A DNA stretch of 5,330 bases from Planctomycetota bacterium (lineage in GTDB: Bacteria; Planctomycetota; Phycisphaerae; SM23-33; FEN-1343). The number at the start of each line of letters is the position of its first letter. Position 1 is the stretch's first letter. Location: positions 1 through 5,330 of the forward strand of contig JABMQG010000171.1 of the NCBI GenBank assembly GCA_013203365.1, read 5' to 3'. The notes under the pieces were generated by a model. It did not search any database, had not been told where the DNA came from, and was given only the letters and a program-made list of their open reading frames with translations. Of the stretch, positions 1-5,330 are shown piece after piece. The position numbers and the translations under genes were made by a program.

Positions 1-1169
1 GCCTTGTCTGGCACCTCGAAGTTAAGCTCGCCGCTGGAACGATATCGGTGAAGCGGAGCGATTCGCTCGCTCAGAGGCACGCTGCCGGTTGAAACCACGC
101 TGGCAATGACGGCGAATGCAATCGCGCCGGAGTCGGCGTTGAAGTTATCGCGGAAGTAGAAGTGCCCGCTCAACTCACCACCGAAGATCCCGTGCTTGTC
201 GGCCAGTGCCTTCTTCATGAATGCGTGCCCGACCCGCTCGCGTCTCGGGATGCCGCCGGCCGCCTTGATCTCCTCGGCGACGACCCGGCTGCTTCGAAGG
301 TCGTACACCACCGTCGACCCGGGGTTGTTGACAAGGAAGTGCCTCGCCAGCAGCGCCGTGATCAGGTCGCACCCCACGGTTTGGCCCTTCTCGTCAACGA
401 TCATGCATCGGTCGGCGTCACCGTCGAAGCACACGCCGAAGTCGGCCTTGTGCTTGAGAACGGCCTCCTTTGTCATCTCCAGGTTCGCCTCCACCAGTGG
501 GTTGGGCGGGTGAACGAAACTGCCGGTGATCTCGAAGTTGATCGGGACTATCTGCAATTCAGTGCCCTCGAACACCGAAGGTACCATCTTGCCGGCCATG
601 CCGTTGGATGCGTCAACGACCACCTTGAGCTTCCGTGGCAGCTTCAGAAACTTCTGCACGTGTTGGCGGTACTCGCCCCAGAGGTCTACCTTCTGCACCA
701 CGGGTACCGTGTCGATCGGCGGGGTCTTGCGCAGCGTGGAGACGATGTGCTTGATCTCCTTCAGCCCGGTATTTTCGCCCACAGGCCGGGCTTTCTGCCC
801 GGAAATCTTGAATCCGTTGTAATGTGGCGGGTTGTGACTGGCGGTCACCTCTACGCCGCCGCAACTACCCAAATGGTTTATGGCGAAGTAGACCATGGGA
901 GTATCGACCATGCCGATGTCAACGCAACCGGCACCGGATGCGGTGATGCCCTCGATGAGATTCTTGGCGAGGCCTTCACTGTGCGTTCGCATATCACGGC
1001 CTACGACCAGACGGTTGGCCGAAGTCTGCCCGCGGTCATAACCGCAAAGCAGGCTGCGAAGAAACTGCCCCGTCGCGTGCCCCACCTTCCATGCGAGGTC
1101 TTCGTCGATCTGTGTAGGGTACACCCCACGAATATCGTAGGCCTTGAATACCAAGTCGATCTCAGCCAT
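1..1169 (-). CDS. Phosphomannomutase/phosphoglucomutase (C-terminus cut off by window edge)
   Basis: Alpha-D-phosphohexomutase. It should interconvert mannose-6-P with mannose-1-P and/or glucose-6-P with glucose-1-P in the cytoplasm, feeding nucleotide-sugar synthesis. The 389 residues present show the family signatures in order: the N-terminal 'FKAYDIRG' (8-15); the catalytic phosphoserine loop TASHNPPHYNGFK with Ser111; the Mg-binding loop DGDADR (249-254); and the sugar-specificity loop GGELSGH (330-336, with Glu332 and Ser334). A 'SGELNFEV' stretch lies near the window edge. The family is usually about 450-460 residues, so most of domain 4, including the phosphate-binding loop, lies outside the window. 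The ATG at 1169 is preceded by AAAGGAA with about five bases of spacing. The gene starts 47 bases after the tolC-like gene with no visible terminator, so the two are probably co-transcribed. The GEXSGH loop fits the bifunctional PMM/PGM group (ManB/AlgC-like), but the preferred sugar cannot be read from sequence alone. Confidence 0.95.
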   Translation of the reverse strand, partial: MAEIDLVFKAYDIRGVYPTQIDEDLAWKVGHATGQFLRSLLCGYDRGQTSANRLVVGRDMRTHSEGLAKNLIEGITASGAGCVDIGMVDTPMVYFAINHLGSCGGVEVTASHNPPHYNGFKISGQKARPVGENTGLKEIKHIVSTLRKTPPIDTVPVVQKVDLWGEYRQHVQKFLKLPRKLKVVVDASNGMAGKMVPSVFEGTELQIVPINFEITGSFVHPPNPLVEANLEMTKEAVLKHKADFGVCFDGDADRCMIVDEKGQTVGCDLITALLARHFLVNNPGSTVVYDLRSSRVVAEEIKAAGGIPRRERVGHAFMKKALADKHGIFGGELSGHFYFRDNFNADSGAIAFAVIASVVSTGSVPLSERIAPLHRYRSSGELNFEVPDK

Positions 1170-1172
1170 GAG

Positions 1173-1187
1173 GTTCCTTTCTGGAAC
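1173..1187 (-). promoter_or_regulatory. Ribosome binding site within a small hairpin before the mutase gene
   Basis: Read on the minus strand, GTTCC-AGAAA-GGAAC forms a perfect 5-bp stem with a 5-base loop, ending four bases before the mutase ATG. The purine run AAAGGAA, which is the likely Shine-Dalgarno sequence, spans the loop and the 3' arm, so folding would partly hide it. The arrangement is seen directly. Any effect on translation is inference, because a 5-bp stem is weak and may be melted by ribosomes finishing the upstream gene. Confidence 0.4.
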
Positions 1188-1216
1188 ATATTCGTCTACG
1201 TTCGTCGCTGGACGGT

Positions 1217-3007
1217 TCAGTCGCTCGACGGTCTGGTGGCCTGCACATTGGCTTGACCGGCCCGCAGCACGGCCGGGGATGTGGCAGGCGAAGAAGCCGG
1301 CGCTGCCTGCGAATCGCCCGGCAGTCTTACGCGGTCGGCAACCAGTTCGACAGGATCGTCCCCGGCGTCGAGAATCTTGACCCCCATTGCCTCCAAGGAG
1401 GTGCCGGTTGCACGGTGCAGCTGGGCCTGCGCGATGTTGTAGTCCACTGTGGCCTGAAGCAACGCACGCTCGGCGTTGGCGACGTTTTCCTGGGCAGCCA
1501 GAATCAGCCCGAGAAACTCCGGGTTCAACTCCTGACGGTAGTCCCTTCGCACCTCCAGGGCCTTCAGATTCTCCTGAGTGGCAATCAACGCCCTCTCCTG
1601 CGCCTGTCTTTCAAGGAAAGTCGTTTCAATCTGCCGAACGGATGCGTTAACCGCAGCGGCCGCCTGGTCAGCCACCTTCTGAAGGGCGGCGACGTTCTTG
1701 CCTCGCTGGTATTTCGCCCGCTCAAGCTGAGCCCGGGCCGCACGAGAGCCTATGGGCCATTCAAACGCCAACGAAAGATTGTAACTGATGTAATCCCCGC
1801 CCCACGCTTGGCTCCAACTGCTGTCAAAGTCCCCGCCCAATCCATTCAAGCCAGCCGAGGCACTCAACTCCAGGCGAGGCAGGATCTGGTTGCGGGCAAA
1901 GGTGACGCCTATGTCGTTGATCTGAATGGCCTTGCGGGCCTGAGACAATTCTGGACTGTATTTCAGGGCCGAGGAGATCTGGTCTATGCGATCGACGAGA
2001 AGCTCAGCCGTCGATGGCTCCGTGACCGGGACCAGTACATAATCGTCAAGAAGCGTAAGCGACGCATCCGCCATTTTTCTGACCAACGCATCCTGTATAT
2101 CGAGGATATTCTTGCGGGCCCGAATCAGCACGGCTTGACGCGATTCCACCGCCGCCCTTGTCTGCGTTATCTGCACCTTGGAGGCGTCCAGTTCGCTCCT
2201 CGCCTTGACCTGCTCGTACGTCTGGCGAGTTAAATCCAGGAGTCTCTCTTGAATCTCCAGTTCCTGCCTGGCACGCACCAACTGCCAATAGGTCGCCTGA
2301 ACCTCTAATATCTCATCCAGCACGGCGCCCCGAAAGGCCTCCAGGCTACTGGCGTAATTGATCCGCGCGACACGCAGTTCCGCCAGGGCCACGTCAGGCC
2401 CGGCGTCACGCAGCAACGGCTGGGTGAGCTCGATGGCGAAGTTCTGCCTGTAGCTGGGGTTCAGGTTCAGCAGCGTGAAATCCGAGTTGTCGTCTTGCCT
2501 GGCAACCGTATGCTTTACCTCGACCTGACCGCCGGTGGTCAGCCGTTGGCGTACCCCGGCCTCGACCGTCCGCGTCTTGCTGACAGTAGCCGACCCACTC
2601 GAACGACTCGCCGAGTCGGTGTAGTCCAACTCCACCCCGGCAAAAACAGTCGCGTCAAACGCCGCTTCTGCCGTTGCCACCTGGGTTCTGGACATGGCCG
2701 GGTCGTAGGCGACAACCTGAATGGCTGGATTGTTGCGCAAAGTGCGGTGAATTACATCTGTGAGTGCCAAGGGGATTTGCGTCTGCCCCGTATTGGGGTC
2801 CTTTACCGTCCTGAGCGGCGAGCCGGTTGTGCCGCGTGCAGGCCTGACCAGGCTGCCGGAGAGGCGCACTCTCGGCCCCGTTGCTACAAGACGCTGCTGG
2901 TATCGACGGATTAGCGTTGGGTCAATTCGAGTCGAGCTGACACAACCCGCCAGGGCAACCCCGATCAGCGGGGTCAGCACCCGCATAAGCGTTCTCTTGA
3001 TGGACAT
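1217..3007 (-). CDS. TolC-family outer-membrane efflux lipoprotein
   Basis: Outer-membrane channel protein of the TolC/OEP family. Such proteins form trimeric beta-barrel and coiled-coil ducts that work with inner-membrane pumps to export drugs, proteins or polysaccharides. From the ATG at 3007 it is 596 residues. It has a basic N-terminus, a hydrophobic stretch (about 7-20) and the lipobox LAGC with Cys22, so it should be lipidated. OEP repeat one spans about 78-315, including 'QPLLRDAG' (196-203) and a long helical stretch (about 222-312). Repeat two spans about 340-535, with 'NQILPRLELSASAGLNG' (373-389), 'FEWPIGSRAARAQLERA' (415-431) and 'DYNIAQAQLHRATG' (522-535). It exceeds the usual 420-500 residues because of an N-terminal linker (23-77) and a Pro/Ala/Ser-rich tail (563-596). 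The reading frame is open up to an ATG at 3055, but that start lies upstream of the TTGACA/TATAAT promoter and would put 16 residues before the signal peptide, so I reject it. There is no Shine-Dalgarno sequence. No pump or adaptor gene is in view; the neighbours are a glycosyltransferase and a hexose mutase. The transported substrate is unknown. Confidence 0.93.
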   Translation of the reverse strand: MSIKRTLMRVLTPLIGVALAGCVSSTRIDPTLIRRYQQRLVATGPRVRLSGSLVRPARGTTGSPLRTVKDPNTGQTQIPLALTDVIHRTLRNNPAIQVVAYDPAMSRTQVATAEAAFDATVFAGVELDYTDSASRSSGSATVSKTRTVEAGVRQRLTTGGQVEVKHTVARQDDNSDFTLLNLNPSYRQNFAIELTQPLLRDAGPDVALAELRVARINYASSLEAFRGAVLDEILEVQATYWQLVRARQELEIQERLLDLTRQTYEQVKARSELDASKVQITQTRAAVESRQAVLIRARKNILDIQDALVRKMADASLTLLDDYVLVPVTEPSTAELLVDRIDQISSALKYSPELSQARKAIQINDIGVTFARNQILPRLELSASAGLNGLGGDFDSSWSQAWGGDYISYNLSLAFEWPIGSRAARAQLERAKYQRGKNVAALQKVADQAAAAVNASVRQIETTFLERQAQERALIATQENLKALEVRRDYRQELNPEFLGLILAAQENVANAERALLQATVDYNIAQAQLHRATGTSLEAMGVKILDAGDDPVELVADRVRLPGDSQAAPASSPATSPAVLRAGQANVQATRPSSD

Positions 3008-3014
3008 GGGGGTG

Positions 3015-3042
3015 ATTATAGGCTCACACCCGGCAGTGTCAA
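3015..3042 (-). promoter_or_regulatory. Consensus sigma70-type promoter of the tolC-like gene, giving a leaderless mRNA
   Basis: On the minus strand, TTGACA (3042-3037) is followed by a 16-base spacer and TATAAT (3020-3015). Both hexamers match the housekeeping consensus perfectly. Only seven bases (CACCCCC, 3014-3008) separate TATAAT from the ATG at 3007. Since transcription usually starts about 6-8 bases after the -10 box, the mRNA should begin at or next to the start codon. The seven bases are C-rich with no Shine-Dalgarno match, as expected for a leaderless gene. This supports 3007 over the longer open frame from 3055. Confidence 0.85.
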
Positions 3043-3077
3043 TCGTCATCCTCACGGACTACGCCGCGGAGCTTATC

Positions 3078-3109
3078 CTCTTAGGATGGACTTAGAGCCC
3101 ATCCGAAGA
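3078..3109 (-). terminator. Hairpin between the glycosyltransferase and the tolC-like promoter; possible terminator without a U-tract
   Basis: Read on the minus strand, TTCTT-C-GGATGGG pairs with TCCATCC-T-AAGAG around the 7-base loop CTCTAAG. That gives 12 pairs with one internal C/T mismatch; two of the pairs are G-U wobbles that would be A-C mismatches in a plus-strand RNA. It therefore folds better as minus-strand RNA, in line with the direction of the genes. It starts about 35 bases after the glycosyltransferase stop codon and ends about 35 bases before the tolC-like -35 box, a sensible place to end the upstream transcript. No run of U follows, so it is not a classical intrinsic terminator. 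It could be an RNA-stabilising 3' structure or act with Rho. Confidence 0.5.
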
Positions 3110-3144
3110 ATCCTCTGGCTTCGGCCGAAAAGCGTGCGGCGGTT

Positions 3145-3879
3145 TTAACGGCGAGGTGGTGTGGCGAGTATGTCCTTGCGTAGCTGCCAGAGTTCGCGGA
3201 ACGCGCGGGCGATGACCTTTATGTTGCCACCGGTGCTGGTACCGGCCAGGCGTGGTAGATGGCTGACTCCGACCTCGCCAATGGTATAGCCTGCCCTGGT
3301 GGCCCGGGCGAGTATCTCCGCGTCGATGAGCGCGCCGGAGGACTTCATTTCGATCCGGTCGAAAATCTCACGCCTATAGAGCTTGAAGGCCGAGTCGATG
3401 TCGCTGCATTGAAACCGGAGCAGTTTCTTGACGAGCATTCCCCAGGCCCGCGCGTTGAACCTGCGGATGAGATTATCCTGCCGATCCATGCGGTAGCCGC
3501 TTACTATGTCGTAGGTTTGCGCCAGCCTCAGCAGCCGATCCAGTTGTGTCACGTCGAATTGGCCGTCGCCGTCGGTGTAGAATACGAATTCCTTTTTAGC
3601 GGCGAGAAAGCCGCTTTGTAGCGCGGCACCGTACCCGCGGTTGGGCTTGTGGTGAATGGCGCGGATTCGCTGGTCACCGCCGGCCAGTTCGTCGGCGATT
3701 CGGCCGGTGTCATCTGTGCTACCGTCGTCGACGAGTATCAGTTCCCAGTCGGCCACCAGACGATCCAGCACAGTGACGCACTGGCCGACTACTCGGCGGA
3801 TGTTCTCCTGCTCGTTGTAGCAGGGCAGGAACACACTAAGGCCGTGCGGCCAGCGTTCGCATTGCTGATCGTCGTTCAT
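3145..3879 (-). CDS. Family 2 glycosyltransferase, dolichyl/polyprenyl-phosphate mannosyltransferase-like
   Basis: GT-A fold glycosyltransferase of family GT2, closest in pattern to dolichol-phosphate mannose synthase (DPM1-like). Such enzymes transfer a sugar from a nucleotide donor to a polyprenyl phosphate at the cytoplasmic face of the inner membrane. The 244 residues show: 'SVFLPCYNEQENI' (15-27), the first nucleotide-binding strand; 'VDDGSTD' (50-56); 'NRGYGAALQSGF' (80-91); the metal-binding 'TDGDGQFD' (102-109); 'SGYRMDRQD' (127-135); 'SDIDSAFKLYRR' (159-170); and 'HLPRLAGTSTGG' (207-218), matching the 'H.PR..G.S' element of this group. It has no predicted membrane segment, as in short soluble DPM1 types, whereas relatives such as GtrB and ArnC add C-terminal helices. 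The ATG at 3879 lies eight bases after a TATAAT box and lacks a Shine-Dalgarno sequence, so its mRNA is probably leaderless. Gaps of 137 bases on the tolC-like side and 135 bases on the upstream side suggest a single-gene transcript. Donor and acceptor are unproven. Confidence 0.93.
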   Translation of the reverse strand: MNDDQQCERWPHGLSVFLPCYNEQENIRRVVGQCVTVLDRLVADWELILVDDGSTDDTGRIADELAGGDQRIRAIHHKPNRGYGAALQSGFLAAKKEFVFYTDGDGQFDVTQLDRLLRLAQTYDIVSGYRMDRQDNLIRRFNARAWGMLVKKLLRFQCSDIDSAFKLYRREIFDRIEMKSSGALIDAEILARATRAGYTIGEVGVSHLPRLAGTSTGGNIKVIARAFRELWQLRKDILATPPRR

Positions 3880-3887
3880 GGGGGAGG

Positions 3888-3917
3888 ATTATACACGGCG
3901 TGGGCGGGAATACCCAA
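3888..3917 (-). promoter_or_regulatory. Probable promoter of the glycosyltransferase gene, giving a leaderless mRNA
   Basis: On the minus strand a perfect TATAAT (3893-3888) lies eight bases (CCTCCCCC) before the ATG at 3879. The best -35 candidate is TTGGGT (3917-3912) at 18-base spacing, which matches the consensus only in TTG. The expected start of transcription falls within the last two C residues or on the A of ATG. The C-rich stretch resembles the anti-Shine-Dalgarno sequence itself and so cannot pair with 16S rRNA. The layout matches that before the tolC-like gene, which raises confidence despite the weak -35. Confidence 0.65.
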
Positions 3918-4014
3918 GTGTGTATTAGAGCGGTTGATGATAGGGCCGTTTGCGTCCACTGTGGCAAGTAGAACAGGCGATCCCTTGCGGTCGGAGCTCG
4001 GGTGCAGGCTCTAC

Positions 4015-5220
4015 TCAGGGCTGTGTGTTCGGCTGCTGCGGCTGGGGTGTTGGTTGGCCGGCCGCGTCTGGTTGGGCGGGTTGCGTGGCCGGTTTTTCGC
4101 CTGGGGCTTTGTACTTAAGATCGTACGCCGGGTGGGGGTTCAGAAGGTTGCGGATCCACTCGTCGACAATCAGGTATTGGGGGGAGTTGGTGTCCTTGAA
4201 CAGGGGCGACTTGCCAACAACAGGGGGATGGCTAGGGTTGGCAAGGTCATCCGGCAGGCCGTACTGCAGCAGCAGGGACTGGGATGGCCGGTTGCGGTCG
4301 ATCAATCGACCCTTGGCTGTCTCTTTCTGATCCAGGATGTAGAAATTGGTGTAATAGACAGGGTCTTTCCTTGATGTGACATTATAGAGTTTCAGTCCTC
4401 CGGCCCCTGTGCCGCTGCCGTGGCACTTGACGGAGGCGCAGTTCTTGTTGAGTATGGGCAAGATACGGGACTTGAACGTGGACATGAAGCTGGGGTTATT
4501 CCTGATGAGGATATCCTTGTGCAGGTCCTTGTCGTCGGGCCTGTCCAATAGGATGTCGATCGCCTGGGCCACGCGGGATTTATGAAGGAATTCGCTGGAC
4601 GAAAAGCGGTCTTGCTCCGTGTTCATGATTTCAATGTATCGCTTCAGGGCATTATTGCGGAACTTGATGCCGACCTTGTCCCAGCTACGAAGCTCTGCGA
4701 GGCGGATTCGCATGATATCCTCATCGCTCATCAGCTCAGCAGCGGAGACCTTCCCCGCTAGGGGCGTTATTGGGGATTTGCGCGTCGATTCGTCCCAATG
4801 TTCCTCCAGCAGTGCCTGTTTGACCACCTCGATCAGGGCCTTGGCATTCAGGTGATCGGGTTTCAGCGCCAGGACGGTTTCCAGTGCCTGCTTGGCTTCC
4901 TTGTGCATGCCGTTGTCGTGGCACCACACGGCCAGATCGTACCGGCCGTTGACGTCGTCGGCCTTCAGGGCCAGCAGCTTCCCGGTGTATTCAGACCTTG
5001 GGTTCACTTGCGTGGTAACAGAGGCCACCTGGTCAACCGGGACAGTTATCACCTGTGCGAACTCGGTGGTTACTTCGTAGACGTTTTCCTTTTGCTTGAC
5101 CGCACCGACGAGGGGTTTGCGCCCGTCCTTGAAGGTCAGGACCTTCATCTGGGCGATCACGCCGACCGCGCAGACAAGCATGACCATCGTCGCTACGGCC
5201 ACAAGCATTGTTCTCTTCAT
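4015..5220 (-). CDS. Secreted TPR-like protein with C-terminal CX4CH cytochrome-c-type domain
   Basis: Probably an exported, haem-binding or haem-domain-derived protein of unknown role; I do not recognise a named gene. The 401 residues start with a signal peptide: 'MKR', a hydrophobic core (about 5-22) and likely cleavage after Ala23. Residues 26-72 form a small beta-rich module ('FKDGRKPLVG...VPVDQVASV'). Residues 92-135 look like a single TPR-type helical pair ('LAVWCHDNGMHKEAKQAL...LKPDHLNAK'). A conserved-looking linker includes 'LMSDEDIMRIRLAELRSW' (163-180). The C-terminal domain has 'ILPILNKNCASVKCHG' (253-268), a haem-attachment-like motif with Cys261, Cys266 and His267, then 'GGLKLYN' (274-280) and 'YLIVDEWIRNLL' (349-360). 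The Cys spacing is CX4CH, not CXXCH. No methionine follows the motif, so a sixth ligand, if any, might be His331 or His363. The last 28 residues are Pro/Gln/Ala-rich. The start has a good Shine-Dalgarno sequence (GGAAGGAGAGG). The overall layout resembles planctomycete secreted cytochrome-like proteins. Confidence 0.85.
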   Translation of the reverse strand: MKRTMLVAVATMVMLVCAVGVIAQMKVLTFKDGRKPLVGAVKQKENVYEVTTEFAQVITVPVDQVASVTTQVNPRSEYTGKLLALKADDVNGRYDLAVWCHDNGMHKEAKQALETVLALKPDHLNAKALIEVVKQALLEEHWDESTRKSPITPLAGKVSAAELMSDEDIMRIRLAELRSWDKVGIKFRNNALKRYIEIMNTEQDRFSSSEFLHKSRVAQAIDILLDRPDDKDLHKDILIRNNPSFMSTFKSRILPILNKNCASVKCHGSGTGAGGLKLYNVTSRKDPVYYTNFYILDQKETAKGRLIDRNRPSQSLLLQYGLPDDLANPSHPPVVGKSPLFKDTNSPQYLIVDEWIRNLLNPHPAYDLKYKAPGEKPATQPAQPDAAGQPTPQPQQPNTQP

Positions 5221-5227
5221 AAGACCT

Positions 5228-5236
5228 CTCCTTCCG
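5228..5236 (-). promoter_or_regulatory. Ribosome binding site of the secreted CX4CH protein
   Basis: On the minus strand, GGAAGGAGAGGTCTT runs directly into the ATG at 5220. AAGGAG is a strong Shine-Dalgarno core with a spacing of about eight to nine bases. This confirms the start and contrasts with the two leaderless-type starts downstream. I could not identify a convincing promoter in the roughly 90 bases upstream. Confidence 0.7.
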
Positions 5237-5307
5237 TCGGGTCGCTGTCACATACCAGTCAACATAAGCAAAGAGACACTTCACCTCACCCGCCGATAGT
5301 AAGGCCG

Positions 5308-5327
5308 AAAACAAAAAACAAAAAAAA
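5308..5327 (-). other. T-rich tract, possibly the tail of an upstream gene's intrinsic terminator
   Basis: Read on the minus strand, the window begins GCC followed by T8-G-T6-G-T4. A GC-ended arm followed by a long T run is what the 3' part of an intrinsic terminator looks like, so an upstream minus-strand gene may end just outside the window. The matching 5' arm cannot be seen. Alternatives are an A/T-rich promoter-proximal element or a low-complexity tract. Confidence 0.35.
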
Positions 5328-5330
5328 GGC

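Noticed and set aside
162..1256. 364-residue plus-strand open frame opposite the mutase
   Set aside because: It lies antisense to a gene with a full set of phosphohexomutase motifs. Its own translation shows no recognisable domain and is rich in His, Leu, Arg and Val, as expected from the reverse of a GC-rich gene.
1253..2233. 326-residue plus-strand open frame opposite the tolC-like gene
   Set aside because: It is antisense to well-supported OEP repeats, has no recognisable motif, and does not match the minus-strand direction of all supported genes.
3008..3055. N-terminal extension of the TolC-like protein to an ATG at 3055
   Set aside because: It would place 16 residues in front of a good lipoprotein signal peptide, and the coding start would lie upstream of the TTGACA/TATAAT promoter.
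3940..3970. Short inverted repeat (CCAC-A-GTGG type) downstream of the secreted protein gene as a terminator
   Set aside because: The stem is only about four pairs, the loop is too small and there is no U-tract.
3649..4374. 241-residue plus-strand open frame spanning the glycosyltransferase start and the end of the secreted protein gene
   Set aside because: It overlaps two real genes and the promoter region between them in antisense, and its Gly/Leu/Val/Arg-rich product resembles no protein family I know.
5240..5280. Promoter for the secreted CX4CH protein (TTGACT and TATGTT elements on the minus strand)
   Set aside because: TTGACT has no -10 box at suitable spacing, and TATGTT has no acceptable -35, so neither makes a convincing promoter pair.

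Overview
The window carries four genes, all on the minus strand, so transcription runs from position 5330 towards position 1. In transcriptional order they are: a secreted protein with a TPR-like segment and a C-terminal haem-type motif (5220-4015); a dolichol-phosphate-mannose-synthase-like family 2 glycosyltransferase (3879-3145); a TolC-family outer-membrane lipoprotein (3007-1217); and a phosphomannomutase/phosphoglucomutase (1169 to beyond position 1, so its C-terminus is missing). No RNA genes, mobile elements, CRISPR arrays or phage genes are visible. Every gap between genes is under 140 bases.

The DNA is GC-rich and the organism is probably a member of the Planctomycetota. The best clue is the secreted protein: a short 'KDGR...V...V' beta-type N-terminal module, then a 'LAVWC...A...L..KPDH..A' helical repeat, then a 'CHG...GGLKL' domain ending in 'WI..L'. 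That combination is typical of planctomycete secreted cytochrome-like proteins. This is a judgement from remembered family patterns, not from a search.

Three of the genes make a plausible cell-envelope set. The mutase makes mannose-1-phosphate or glucose-1-phosphate for nucleotide sugars, the glycosyltransferase moves sugar onto a lipid or glycan, and the TolC-like lipoprotein could be an outer-membrane exit duct. No inner-membrane pump or adaptor lies in the window, so the link is contextual only. The tolC-like gene and the mutase gene are 47 bases apart and probably co-transcribed.

The most notable signal is regulatory. The glycosyltransferase and the TolC-like gene each have a perfect TATAAT box 7-8 bases before the ATG, followed by a C-rich stretch and no Shine-Dalgarno sequence. 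Transcription should therefore start at or within a base or two of the start codon, giving leaderless mRNAs. The other two genes have ordinary purine-rich ribosome binding sites. The TolC-like gene also has a perfect TTGACA at 16-base spacing, and this promoter settles its start codon. A 12-pair imperfect hairpin separates the glycosyltransferase from this promoter. Overall this is a fairly ordinary chromosomal region, and I see no evidence of a new multi-gene system.
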